The notes under the pieces: generated by a model
Database searches by the model: none
What the model saw: the letters and a program-made list of their open reading frames with translations, nothing else
Told to the model about the DNA's origin: nothing
In this document: positions 22,492-30,440 of the stretch, piece by piece
How the letters are laid out: each line of letters begins with the position of its first letter
How positions within the stretch are numbered: the first letter of the stretch is position 1
Assembly (NCBI RefSeq): GCF_013522925.1
Contig: NZ_JAAMQU010000001.1
Location: forward strand, 62,001 to 126,000
From: Pseudomonas japonica
GTDB lineage: Bacteria; Pseudomonadota; Gammaproteobacteria; Pseudomonadales; Pseudomonadaceae
DNA: 64,000 bases
Direction of reading: 5' to 3'
Translations under genes and position numbers: made by a program

Positions 22492-24243
22492 ATGCTTCGC
22501 CCCAGCCCCCATCTTTCGCTACGCGCGCCTACGCCCTCGCAGAACACGTTGACGTTCTGCGAGGCGAACCCGCGCGACCTCAAGCGATGGATATCCGAGC
22601 TCCCCAAGGCGAACATCGGCGAAACGGCGCGGCTGCTGTACCAGGGCCTCGCCGAGCTCAACCAGCTGGTGACACCCAGCGAAAACCGTTTGCAGCTGCT
22701 GGAACTGCTGCGGCCCGAAGTGTATTACGTGTGCAAGCAGCTGGAGCGGCACTTCCTCAATCAGGCCATCGTGCTGGACGAGCGCGCCCGCAAGGTCGCG
22801 AACCTCTGCCAGGCACTGCAGAACCACCTCGCGGCCGGCTACAAGATCATTGTGGTACGCGTGGCCTCGGCCGGCCGTGAGCACTCTACGGCCCTGGCCA
22901 TTTCCGTGCAGCGGGCGCTTCATTGCCTCTATGGCCCTCTGGTGCGTGCCGCGCTGCTGTATTGCCCGGTACCGGAGCGGCTTTGGCACGAGCTGCATCA
23001 TCTCTACCTGGTAGCGTGCGAGCACAAGGTTCAGCACACATCGGTAGCCGACGGCCTGGCCCATAACGTCAAGGCGCTCACGCCGGAGCAAACCTACGTC
23101 GCCGCCCTGCTGCTGGGCAGCTCACGCTGCAATCAGATGCGCCAGACCGCAATCATGCGCCTGGCCGAGATGCTCGAGAGCTGGAGCCAGTACGCGCGGG
23201 TGCAGCCGGCCCTCGCTGCCAGCAGCCTGTTTGCCGTGGCACCCGCCACCGATGGCCCGCCACGCTACAAGGCACTGTTCGAAGAGGCGGAGTTGAGCCA
23301 GTTGCTCGGGCTCGATACCGCGCTGCTTGCTCATCACATCAAGGAATACCTGGCACTGCCGATCGAACAGCGCCCCCAGGCGCGCTTCGCGGTGCCACCC
23401 GGTTTCAGCACTGATGTGCTGCAACACGTGGCGGCTGCCTGGGGGAACGTGGCCGAGCGCACGTTCCAGCGTACGCCCGGAGACGGAAACCTTACGGTGT
23501 GCATCGGCATGAGCGCCATGCACTATTACCTGGGCGGCGAGCGAACGTTCGGCGAGCAGCTCGGGTTGCCCGGTAGCACCACCTCGGCGCAATTCAATGC
23601 CTTGGGGAAGCAAGGCGTGTGGGGCCCGGTAATGGAGGTTCCGGCGGTAGAGGAAATCGAATACGAACCCGAGCGCGTCGGGAATCAAGGGCTAGCGCCT
23701 GAATTTCCCACCTACAGTTTGCAGATCGTGAACCACAGCCCTGGTGGTTACTGCCTGGCGTGGCGCAAGGAAGTACCCTCCCAGCTGCAGGCAGGCGAAT
23801 TGGTGGGCATCCAGGATGCGCCCGCGCAAGGCTGGAGCGTGGCCGTGGTGCGGTGGATTCGCCAGGTGCGCGACGGTGGTACACAAATGGGTATCGAGCT
23901 CATCGCCCCGCACGCCCAGCCCTGTGGCCTGCAACTGGTACGCGGCGACGACCCTCACAGTGAGTACTTGCGTGGCTTGGTACTGCCGGAGATCCGCGCC
24001 ATCGACATACCCGCCACCCTGCTGGCGCCGCGCCTGCCCTTCCAGGAAGGCCACAAGATCGTGCTTAACACCAACGGCGACGAAAACCGCGCCAGCCTGC
24101 TCAAGCGGCTTGCAAGTACCGGCAGCTTCAACCAGTTCGAGTACCGCTTCGCCGAACAGGTAGCCCAGCCCGCGGCCCGCCCGGCCAGCCCGGATGGCGC
24201 AGGGCGCGATGATGAATTCGATTCGCTCTGGCGCGACCTGTAG
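22492..24243 (+). CDS. Large protein with a C-terminal PilZ-like segment
   Basis: Conserved pseudomonad protein in the position of PA4958, downstream of psd. I know no experimental function. From the ATG at 22492 (AGGA 8 nt upstream) it is 583 residues; an ATG at 22474 in the same frame has no ribosome site. The first ~390 residues are helical and soluble, with no recognised motif. Near residue 414 a segment NHSPGGYCLAW, followed about 50 residues later by MGIELIAP, resembles the D/N-x-S-x-x-G strand of PilZ domains. An upstream RxxxR motif is not obvious, so cyclic di-GMP binding is only a possibility. The family is sometimes annotated as a chaperone or as a cyclic-di-GMP binding protein. 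Confidence 0.75.
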   Translation: MLRPSPHLSLRAPTPSQNTLTFCEANPRDLKRWISELPKANIGETARLLYQGLAELNQLVTPSENRLQLLELLRPEVYYVCKQLERHFLNQAIVLDERARKVANLCQALQNHLAAGYKIIVVRVASAGREHSTALAISVQRALHCLYGPLVRAALLYCPVPERLWHELHHLYLVACEHKVQHTSVADGLAHNVKALTPEQTYVAALLLGSSRCNQMRQTAIMRLAEMLESWSQYARVQPALAASSLFAVAPATDGPPRYKALFEEAELSQLLGLDTALLAHHIKEYLALPIEQRPQARFAVPPGFSTDVLQHVAAAWGNVAERTFQRTPGDGNLTVCIGMSAMHYYLGGERTFGEQLGLPGSTTSAQFNALGKQGVWGPVMEVPAVEEIEYEPERVGNQGLAPEFPTYSLQIVNHSPGGYCLAWRKEVPSQLQAGELVGIQDAPAQGWSVAVVRWIRQVRDGGTQMGIELIAPHAQPCGLQLVRGDDPHSEYLRGLVLPEIRAIDIPATLLAPRLPFQEGHKIVLNTNGDENRASLLKRLASTGSFNQFEYRFAEQVAQPAARPASPDGAGRDDEFDSLWRDL

Positions 24244-24688
24244 CTCCGCTAATGCGTGGCTCAACACGTTATCGCTCCTCGCCCGGGAAAGTCGAAGAAC
24301 TTGAACGGGCGGCAGGCTAAAAGTTTCCAGGCTTTTCCGAACGCCCCTATCGCAGTGCACAGCCTCACGGCCGAGCCTTAATTCGGCCCTACTAAAGTGT
24401 TTCTAACTTTTACGTTTAGCGTAGGCACACTCTCCGTACAACCAGTATTTTCGGCGCTCGCACCGGCATGCTGTAGGAAAGTGGGAAATATCAGTGAATG
24501 ATTCTATATAACCTCGAACATTTCATTGGTTGACGTTGCCCGCTCGGCGCGTATCTTCTTGCGCACCTACCTCCGTGGCCCGCCAGTGTATGTGCCACTA
24601 AGGCACTTAATCAGTTGGCGCGAAGGCGTTGGTATCTTGAAAATATTCAGTTGCATTTTTACCAAGCGGAGAAGGAGCGGACTACAGA
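24244..24688. other. 445-bp intergenic region: left edge of the T6SS island
   Basis: No supported gene. A hairpin ggccga/tcggcc (24369-24374 with 24383-24388) lies immediately before the first base shared with the second unit (24389). From there to the effector start the sequence is the first copy of the leader that is repeated at 26488-26789. Base composition falls clearly here compared with the preceding gene. A short TTG-started frame (24615-24800) is conserved in both copies only because the DNA is, and overlaps the effector. Confidence 0.7.
24530..24557 (+). promoter_or_regulatory. Candidate sigma-70 promoter of effector unit 1
   Basis: TTGACG (24530-24535), a 16-bp spacer and TATCTT (24552-24557). 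The -35 is close to consensus, the -10 weaker. It would give a leader of about 125 nt with a small hairpin gtgcc/ggcac (24592-24606). The second unit carries an identical copy. Confidence 0.45.
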
Positions 24689-24693
24689 ATGGA
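24668..24693 (+). promoter_or_regulatory. GGA cluster over the effector 1 ribosome-binding site
   Basis: Four GGA triplets (24668, 24674, 24679, 24691) lie within 26 nt spanning the Shine-Dalgarno sequence (AAGGAG) and the ATG at 24689. RsmA/CsrA binds GGA in such positions to block translation, and T6SS genes in Pseudomonas are often under Gac/Rsm control. The regulation is inferred. Confidence 0.45.
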
Positions 24694-25708
24694 TAACTAT
24701 CCCCGTTGTACAGTCGCCAATCCCCGTGGCGGTCTCCGACAGCATGGAATGCTGGGTACGGGCGAACCCTTATGGCCGGCGAATATCGCTAACCGACTAA
24801 TGGCGAACGCCCCCAATATGGGTGAGCTCTACGCAACCAGCGACTACAACGCAACCGTTTTCATTATTCATCAGCTGAAATCCGACGAGCCCATGTCAGC
24901 GAGGGAGGTGGAAGAATCAGTGAGCCTACTGCAACGGCTGCTCAGGCAGATGTCAGCCGCAGCCGATATAAACCTGGAGAAACTCCAACAGGTTCAGCAG
25001 ATGGCCGAGGGCATTAAGGGAATTGGCCCACTTCTATTTTCACCAGCAAACATTGCAGGAACGGTAGTAAACCTCTCCAACATGTCGCTCGCTTTGGCAC
25101 AAAACAAAAGCGTGTCCGATTTGCTTGACTTGCCGCCCGACCAGAAGGCTCGGCTCAAGAACTGGGTAGATATGCGAGGCAAGGCAGGCGCAAGGTCCGC
25201 AAAGAAGATCAGCAAGGGGAAGATAAAACTGGTGTGGCTACGAGGCGTACTGCATTTTCAAATCCCTGCAACGGCGGAATCGGTGTACTACACCCAACGA
25301 CATCGAATGCCCGGTGTCGTCAACGTTCCGGTGTACGGAGCCAAGCGGGGCTTGAGCAGGAAGGCCTGGCTGGCTGCAGATGGAGCAAGAGGCCTCCTGA
25401 AGTATTCCTCGAGTGGCACCGCGGGGGTTGTGTTGGCAGTCGGGCCGCAGGCGTATCTGGATTATAGAAGCTCGGCAACACTGGATGAGTTTTATAGAAA
25501 GTCGGCTTACAGCCAACCTGCCAATATTGCTGCCGTAGCGGGAGGGATAGCGGCAGGCAAAATTATTATAAAATCGGCCAAAATTGTAAGGTTCGGACCC
25601 GCTTTTGTAATTCTGCTAGCTGTAGGCTGGGCAGTAAGCGTAGGTACGCTTTTCTTGGCAGGAGAATTGAAGCTAGATAAAAAACTTGGCGACTTACTGA
25701 CGGAATAA
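24689..25708 (+). CDS. Putative T6SS effector with hydrophobic C-terminus, copy 1
   Basis: Unrecognised 339-residue protein. Seen: a soluble N-terminal region (~1-110) with a helical part around 70-110, a Lys-rich patch (GARSAKKISKGKIK, ~170-184), a mixed region to ~245, and a hydrophobic end (~247-330) with two segments likely to enter membranes, GTAGVVLAVGPQAYL and FGPAFVILLAVGWAVSVGTL, closing with LDKKLGDLLTE. There is no signal peptide, PAAR or Rhs sequence. A multi-pass membrane gene starts 7 bp downstream, and vgrG lies after the second unit. This is the arrangement of a VgrG-delivered, membrane-acting toxin with its immunity protein; pore formation is inferred. Base use is AT-rich compared with neighbours. 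Residues 1-284 match copy 2 almost exactly. Confidence 0.6.
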   Translation: MDNYPRCTVANPRGGLRQHGMLGTGEPLWPANIANRLMANAPNMGELYATSDYNATVFIIHQLKSDEPMSAREVEESVSLLQRLLRQMSAAADINLEKLQQVQQMAEGIKGIGPLLFSPANIAGTVVNLSNMSLALAQNKSVSDLLDLPPDQKARLKNWVDMRGKAGARSAKKISKGKIKLVWLRGVLHFQIPATAESVYYTQRHRMPGVVNVPVYGAKRGLSRKAWLAADGARGLLKYSSSGTAGVVLAVGPQAYLDYRSSATLDEFYRKSAYSQPANIAAVAGGIAAGKIIIKSAKIVRFGPAFVILLAVGWAVSVGTLFLAGELKLDKKLGDLLTE

Positions 25709-25715
25709 ACAGCTC

Positions 25716-26438
25716 ATGCCAGACGTGCTTATCCCAGAAGAAATTCGCATAAAATCGTTTTTAAGCGCTCCACTGATATTACTGATAGCGCCGTGGGGAA
25801 ATGCGTTATATTGGGGCTTATGGATCATTATTGCCGGATTTAACGCCGCTTGGATTCTAAACCTTATTTATCGAAACGAAAGCTATACCGCGTATATATC
25901 TACATTTTTAGGATATTTAGTATTAATTCCTACTCATCTATCTATAGCCATGTTTTATATCTGGCTCGATCAGGATCCATCGCTTCGCGCAAATACCAGC
26001 TACCTACTCATACTAGTACCACCCATTATCGTATTCGGGTTTATGGGATGGACGTTGACAAGACCCACAACCTCATCTCCATTTTACTGTAAAGATGGAA
26101 AAGCTCATATTTTCGATTACGCGGAGCCGCCAAGCACCAGGAACCAAATCCTTTCAGTTTTGGCTTTCATTGCAGGCGCAACGGTCATTGAGAATATCGG
26201 GGGCGCCACCGCCTGGCTATTAATGTCTGGGGTGATGTTGGCGTGTGCGCTTTACATTATTTACCAAGGCCGCCATTTCATCGCAGGCCTTCGCGACCTG
26301 ATAAAAGAAGAACGAAGCGCCTCAATGCGATATACGTTCCTGCAAATAGAAGAAATACGGGAAGCACGAAGCCGCTGGTGGATAAGCCGGTTCGCTCGCT
26401 GGGTTAAAAATCTCTTCAGTTCACGACCATCACCTTGA
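25716..26438 (+). CDS. Putative immunity membrane protein, copy 1
   Basis: 240-residue protein with several membrane helices: ~15-50 (probably two), ~60-83, ~95-113, and a pair at ~145-188, followed by a charged cytosolic-type tail (EERSASMRYTFLQIEEIREARSRW). It starts 7 bp after the effector stop, so it is co-translated with it. An inner-membrane protein beside a hydrophobic-tailed toxin is the usual form of immunity to membrane-targeting toxins. The first 117 residues share about half their positions with copy 2, while residues ~118-165 are almost identical, so the N-terminal membrane part probably carries specificity. No named domain recognised. Confidence 0.6.
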   Translation: MPDVLIPEEIRIKSFLSAPLILLIAPWGNALYWGLWIIIAGFNAAWILNLIYRNESYTAYISTFLGYLVLIPTHLSIAMFYIWLDQDPSLRANTSYLLILVPPIIVFGFMGWTLTRPTTSSPFYCKDGKAHIFDYAEPPSTRNQILSVLAFIAGATVIENIGGATAWLLMSGVMLACALYIIYQGRHFIAGLRDLIKEERSASMRYTFLQIEEIREARSRWWISRFARWVKNLFSSRPSP

Positions 26439-26789
26439 ATCGAGTGCTCGCTGCTCCAGTCACGAGCTTTCGCTTTTGGATACCACTCTACTAAAGTGTT
26501 TCGAACTTTTACCTTTAGCGTGGCGCACACTCTCCGCAAAAACCAGTATTTTCGGCGCTCGCACCGGCATGCTGTAGGAAAGTGAGAAATATCACTGAAT
26601 GATTCTATATAACCTCGAACATTTCATTGGTTGACGTTGCCCGCTCGGCGCGTATCTTCTTGCGCACCTACCTGCGTGGCCCGCCAGTGTATGTGCCACT
26701 AAGGCACTTAATCAGTTGGCGCGAAGGCGTTGGTATCTTGAAAATATTCAGTTGCATTTTTACCAAGCGGAGAAGGAGCGGACTACAGA
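26439..26789. other. 351-bp spacer: junction between units and second leader
   Basis: 26439-26487 is unit-1 tail with no gene. From 26488 it is the second copy of the effector leader, including the TTGACG/TATCTT pair at 26631-26658 and the GGA cluster at 26769-26794. It differs from the first leader by a few bases and two inserted bases near 26520-26540. Confidence 0.75.
26631..26658 (+). promoter_or_regulatory. Candidate sigma-70 promoter of effector unit 2
   Basis: The same TTGACG-N16-TATCTT as in unit 1, so each effector/immunity pair has its own promoter. Readthrough from this copy could also supply vgrG, since I see no terminator in the 72 bp before it. Confidence 0.45.
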
Positions 26790-27806
26790 ATGGATAACTA
26801 TCCCCGTTGTACAGTCGCCAATCCCCGTGGCGGTCTCCGACAGCATGGAATGCTGGGTACGGGCGAACCCTTATGGCCGGCGAATATCGCTAACCGACTA
26901 ATGGCGAACGCCCCCAATATGGGTGAGCTCTACGCAACCAGCGACTACAACGCAACCGTTTTCATTATTCATCAGCTGAAATCCGACGAGCCCATGTCAG
27001 CGAGGGAGGTGGAAGAATCAGTGAGCCTACTGCAACGGCTGCTCAGGCAGATGTCAGCCGCAGCCGATATAAACCTGGAGAAACTCCAACAGGTTCAGCA
27101 GATGGCCGAGGGCATTAAGGGAATTGGCCCACTTCTATTTTCACCAGCAAACATTGCAGGAACGGTAGTAAACCTCTCCAACATGTCGCTCGCTTTGGCA
27201 CAAAACAAAAGCGTGTCCGATTTGCTTGACTTGCCGCCCGACCAGAAGGCTCGGCTCAAGAACTGGGTAGATATGCGAGGCAAGGCAGGCGCAAGGTCCG
27301 CAAAGAAGATCAGCAAGGGGAAGATAAAACTGGTGTGGCTACGAGGCGTACTGCATTTTCAAATCCCTGCAACGGCGGAATCGGTGTACTACACCCAACG
27401 ACATCGAATGCCCGGTGTCGTCAACGTTCCGGTGTACGGAGCCAAGCGGGGCTTGAGCAGGAAGGCCTGGCTGGCTGCAGATGGAGCAAGAGGCCTCCTG
27501 AAGTATTCCCCGAGTGGCACCGCGGGGGTTGTGTTGGCAGTCGGGCCGCAGGCGTATCTGGATTATAGAAGCTCGGCAACACTCGATGAGTTCTATAGAA
27601 AATCGGCTTACAGCCAACCGGCCAATATTGCTGCCGTAGCCGCCAGCATAATTGTAGGCGGATGGGCCGCAACACTGGTAATCGGAACGGGACCAGTAGC
27701 ACTTTTGATCGTAATTGGTGCAAGTTGGGCAGCAAGCTTAGGCTCACTCTACGGCATAGGGGAACTGGGGCTCGACAAGAAGCTTGGTGACTTACTGACG
27801 GATTAA
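26790..27806 (+). CDS. Putative T6SS effector with hydrophobic C-terminus, copy 2
   Basis: 338-residue paralogue of the 24689-25708 protein. Over residues 1-284 I find a single amino-acid change (Ser to Pro near residue 240). From residue 285 the two separate: this copy has GGWAATLVIGTGPVALLIVIGASWAASLGSLYG in two runs of hydrophobic residues, then rejoins at LDKKLGDLLTD. The changed part is therefore the hydrophobic hairpin while the body is constant, which points to the tail as the active or immunity-recognised element. It has the same leader, ribosome site and GGA cluster as copy 1. Confidence 0.6.
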   Translation: MDNYPRCTVANPRGGLRQHGMLGTGEPLWPANIANRLMANAPNMGELYATSDYNATVFIIHQLKSDEPMSAREVEESVSLLQRLLRQMSAAADINLEKLQQVQQMAEGIKGIGPLLFSPANIAGTVVNLSNMSLALAQNKSVSDLLDLPPDQKARLKNWVDMRGKAGARSAKKISKGKIKLVWLRGVLHFQIPATAESVYYTQRHRMPGVVNVPVYGAKRGLSRKAWLAADGARGLLKYSPSGTAGVVLAVGPQAYLDYRSSATLDEFYRKSAYSQPANIAAVAASIIVGGWAATLVIGTGPVALLIVIGASWAASLGSLYGIGELGLDKKLGDLLTD

Positions 27807-27809
27807 GCC

Positions 27810-28532
27810 ATGCCGAACCCATTTAGCTTAAAACAAACCTGCACCCGATCTTTTTTTGGCGCTCCAGTGCTCTTATTGATAGCCCCATGGGGAAATTTTT
27901 ACTACTGGTGCTTATGGATTGTAATTTTCGCACTCAATTCCGCCTGGAACTTATTTCTTGCTTATCGAAACGAGAGCTATACAGCATACATACTCACAAC
28001 TTTAGGCTATTTGATTTTCATCCCTACCCACCTATCTATGCTCATGCTCTATATCTGGCACAAGGAAAGCCCTGCCCCGCCCGAACACTATAAATATTTA
28101 ATACTGTCGTCCCCATACATAATCTCTGCGGCCTTAGTAGCATGGTTTGCAATAAAACGCACAACCTCATCTCCATTTTACTGTAAAGATGGAAAAGCTC
28201 ATATTTTCGATTACGCGGACCCGCCAAGCACCAGGAACCAAATCCTTTCAGTTTTGGCTTTCATTGCAGGCGCAACGGTCATTGAGAATATCGGGGGCGC
28301 CACCGCCTGGCTACTAATGTCTGGAGTCATGTTAGCGTGCGCGCTCTGCATTATTTACCAAGGCCGCCACTTCATCGCAGGCCTACGCGACTTGATAAAA
28401 GAAGAGCGAAGCGCCTCGATGCGATTTACGTTCTTTCAAATAGAAGAAATACGAGAAGCACGACGCCGCTGGTGGATAAGCCGGTTCGCTCGCTGGCTTG
28501 AAAACCTCCTCAAGTCTCGGCCATCGTCATAA
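27810..28532 (+). CDS. Putative immunity membrane protein, copy 2
   Basis: 240-residue paralogue of the 25716-26438 protein, starting 3 bp after the effector 2 stop. The N-terminal 117 residues match copy 1 at 57 positions by my count; the conserved cores are LLIAPWGN, YRNESYTAY and IPTHLS. From TTSSPFYCKDGKAHIFDYA onward the two are nearly the same. Membrane helices lie in the same places. Equal length despite the divergent half suggests selection on the fold. Expected to protect against copy 2 only, or against both; this cannot be told from sequence. Confidence 0.6.
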   Translation: MPNPFSLKQTCTRSFFGAPVLLLIAPWGNFYYWCLWIVIFALNSAWNLFLAYRNESYTAYILTTLGYLIFIPTHLSMLMLYIWHKESPAPPEHYKYLILSSPYIISAALVAWFAIKRTTSSPFYCKDGKAHIFDYADPPSTRNQILSVLAFIAGATVIENIGGATAWLLMSGVMLACALCIIYQGRHFIAGLRDLIKEERSASMRFTFFQIEEIREARRRWWISRFARWLENLLKSRPSS

Positions 28533-28604
28533 ATCAGTTAACCATTGGCCCAACCATCAGGCACTCCATTTCATAATCTGCCTTCAGAAAAACCAGGGGT
28601 ATAA

Positions 28605-30440
28605 ATGCCAAATTCTCTCCTACCACTCTTCACATCTCAAGAAAACAGGCTGCTCAAGCTAAAGACTGGGCTAAAGTTACACGCCGAGTTGATGATCGCC
28701 TCATTCAGCGGCGGAGAGGGGTTATCGGAAGACTTTGGGTTCAAGCTTGACTTGATATCTCCCAACCGAAACATAAAATTGAAGTCGGTACTGGGGCAAT
28801 CCGTAACAGTTGAGATTGCGCTTAATCGAAACAGAACCCGGTATATAAACGGCATCATTACCGGCTTTGGCAAGCGCAGCACCGACGACAACACATGCCA
28901 TTACACGGCACTAATGGGTTCCTGGCTAAGCCTGCTGGAGCAGCGCCATAACTCCCGCATCTTCCAGGACAAAACAGTCGTCGATGTTATCACCGAGATC
29001 TTCCAGGAATACCAAGGGCTGGCCAATTATAGATTCAGGATCACTGCCCCGCTTAAGCCGCGCAGCTATATCACTCAATACAGGGAAAGTGACTACCACT
29101 TCGTGTTACGCCTGCTTGAATCCGAGGGGCTCTTATTCTACTTCGAGCATGATCCCGATAGCCATACTTTGGTTATCCTGGACGACTCCAGCAGGCTTAC
29201 AGCCTTGCCGGAACAGCCTGTAATTCCTTTTGACATGGACTCCAGAACTTCCCGGCTGGACTCCATCATCGAATGGAACGCTGCGCGCGCACTGCACTCA
29301 GGATCGATGACCACCCAGACGTTTGACTACCGGCAGCCGAGAAATCGCCTTCCTGTCTATATGAAAACGGTCACCGAGCAAGGCGAAGCGCCGACCTTTG
29401 AATTGTATGATTATATGGGCCATTACACTCATAAAGACTATAACGAGGGGGAAGCATTGGTCCGTAGAAGGATCGAATTGCTGGAGCTTGGCGGCAAAGC
29501 GTTCGAAGGAAAAGGCGACTGCCGCGCATTGCGACCCGGCTACACGTTCGAACTAAGCGGCCACTACGAGCACGACCAAGGTTCCCCGGAAGATCGCAAT
29601 TTTTTGCCCATGAGCATCAAGCATACCGGAGTAAACAACTACCTCGACGAGGTAGAGGCGCAGTATTTCAACACGTTCGAATGCGTACGATCAAAAATAC
29701 CTTTTCGTCCCGCGCTGAACACATTACGGCCGACAATCAACGGACCTCAGACGGCGATAATTGTCGGCCCTAAAGGCGAGGAGATCTATACCGATGAGCT
29801 CGGCAGGGTAAAGATCCAGTTCCACTGGGACAGATACGGCCGTAATGATGACATGAGCTCATGTTGGGTGCGTGTAGCTCAGCCAGCAGCCAGTGGCGGC
29901 TTTGGCCATATAAGTGTCCCCCGCGTAGGTGATGAAGTGGTGGTCGAGTTTCTGGATGGAGATCCGGATCGCCCGCTGATAACTGGTAGTTTGTACAACA
30001 GCGTGAATCTCCCACCTTGGCAGCTCCCTGCCAACAAGGCCAGGAGCGGGTTCATGACCCGATCGCTCAAGGGCAACGGTTCGAATGCCAGTTTTCTCAG
30101 TTTTGATGATCGTGATGGGGCTGAGCGAATCTGCCTTCATGCCGAGCGCGATCTGCTTACCGAAGTAGAGGCAGACGAGCATCATCGGGTCGCTGGGAAC
30201 CGCCGTATCGAGGTGGACGGCAGTCATTCCGAGACGGTGAAACGGGATATCAGCGTTTCCGCGCACGAAGGGACGTATAGCGTAACGGCTGAGAACGGAG
30301 CGGTTACGATTTCAGCAGCTACATCCATTACTTTGGAGGTAGGCAGTAGCAGGCTCAGGATGCATGAGAACGGCATGATCGACCTCTCCGGCATCCTCGT
30401 TTACATAAACGGCTCCACTGCCGTGCATCTCAACAAATAA
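28605..30440 (+). CDS. vgrG: Type VI secretion spike protein VgrG
   Basis: Trimeric T6SS needle-tip protein that carries effectors. The 611-residue protein has the gp27-like N-terminal domains (~1-380), the gp5-like OB fold (TDELGRVKIQFHWDRYG, GGFGHISVPRVGDEVVVEFLDGDPDRP, ~395-465) and a C-terminal beta-helix (~510-600), then ends at ALHLNK-like residues (STAVHLNK) with no extra toxin domain. The ATG has AGGGG 5 nt upstream. It is an orphan: no hcp, tss, PAAR, DUF4123 or other adaptor gene is near, so it depends on a T6SS elsewhere. Its GC is closer to the chromosome than that of the effector units, but still lower than core genes. Confidence 0.95.
   Translation: MPNSLLPLFTSQENRLLKLKTGLKLHAELMIASFSGGEGLSEDFGFKLDLISPNRNIKLKSVLGQSVTVEIALNRNRTRYINGIITGFGKRSTDDNTCHYTALMGSWLSLLEQRHNSRIFQDKTVVDVITEIFQEYQGLANYRFRITAPLKPRSYITQYRESDYHFVLRLLESEGLLFYFEHDPDSHTLVILDDSSRLTALPEQPVIPFDMDSRTSRLDSIIEWNAARALHSGSMTTQTFDYRQPRNRLPVYMKTVTEQGEAPTFELYDYMGHYTHKDYNEGEALVRRRIELLELGGKAFEGKGDCRALRPGYTFELSGHYEHDQGSPEDRNFLPMSIKHTGVNNYLDEVEAQYFNTFECVRSKIPFRPALNTLRPTINGPQTAIIVGPKGEEIYTDELGRVKIQFHWDRYGRNDDMSSCWVRVAQPAASGGFGHISVPRVGDEVVVEFLDGDPDRPLITGSLYNSVNLPPWQLPANKARSGFMTRSLKGNGSNASFLSFDDRDGAERICLHAERDLLTEVEADEHHRVAGNRRIEVDGSHSETVKRDISVSAHEGTYSVTAENGAVTISAATSITLEVGSSRLRMHENGMIDLSGILVYINGSTAVHLNK

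Larger units (their letters stand above)
24389..26487 (+). repeat. Tandem duplication, unit 1 (promoter-effector-immunity)
   Basis: First copy of a ~2.1-kb direct repeat that begins ctactaaagtg at 24389 and again at 26488. Between 24437 and 25482 I counted four mismatches against unit 2. The units then separate over about 530 bp, are nearly identical again for ~150 bp from 26066, and differ at roughly one base in ten to the end of the second gene. Confidence 0.9.
26488..28532 (+). repeat. Tandem duplication, unit 2 (promoter-effector-immunity)
   Basis: Second copy of the 2.1-kb repeat. The offset to unit 1 is 2,099 at its start, 2,101 at the effector ATG and 2,094 at the re-joining point inside the membrane-protein gene. 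The divergent core therefore differs by seven bases in length as well as in sequence. There is no third copy before vgrG. Confidence 0.9.

Noticed and set aside
24615..24800. Short TTG-started frame (61 codons) kept in both island units
   Set aside because: The whole DNA is duplicated, so conservation is not evidence; it overlaps the effector start in another frame and lacks a ribosome site.
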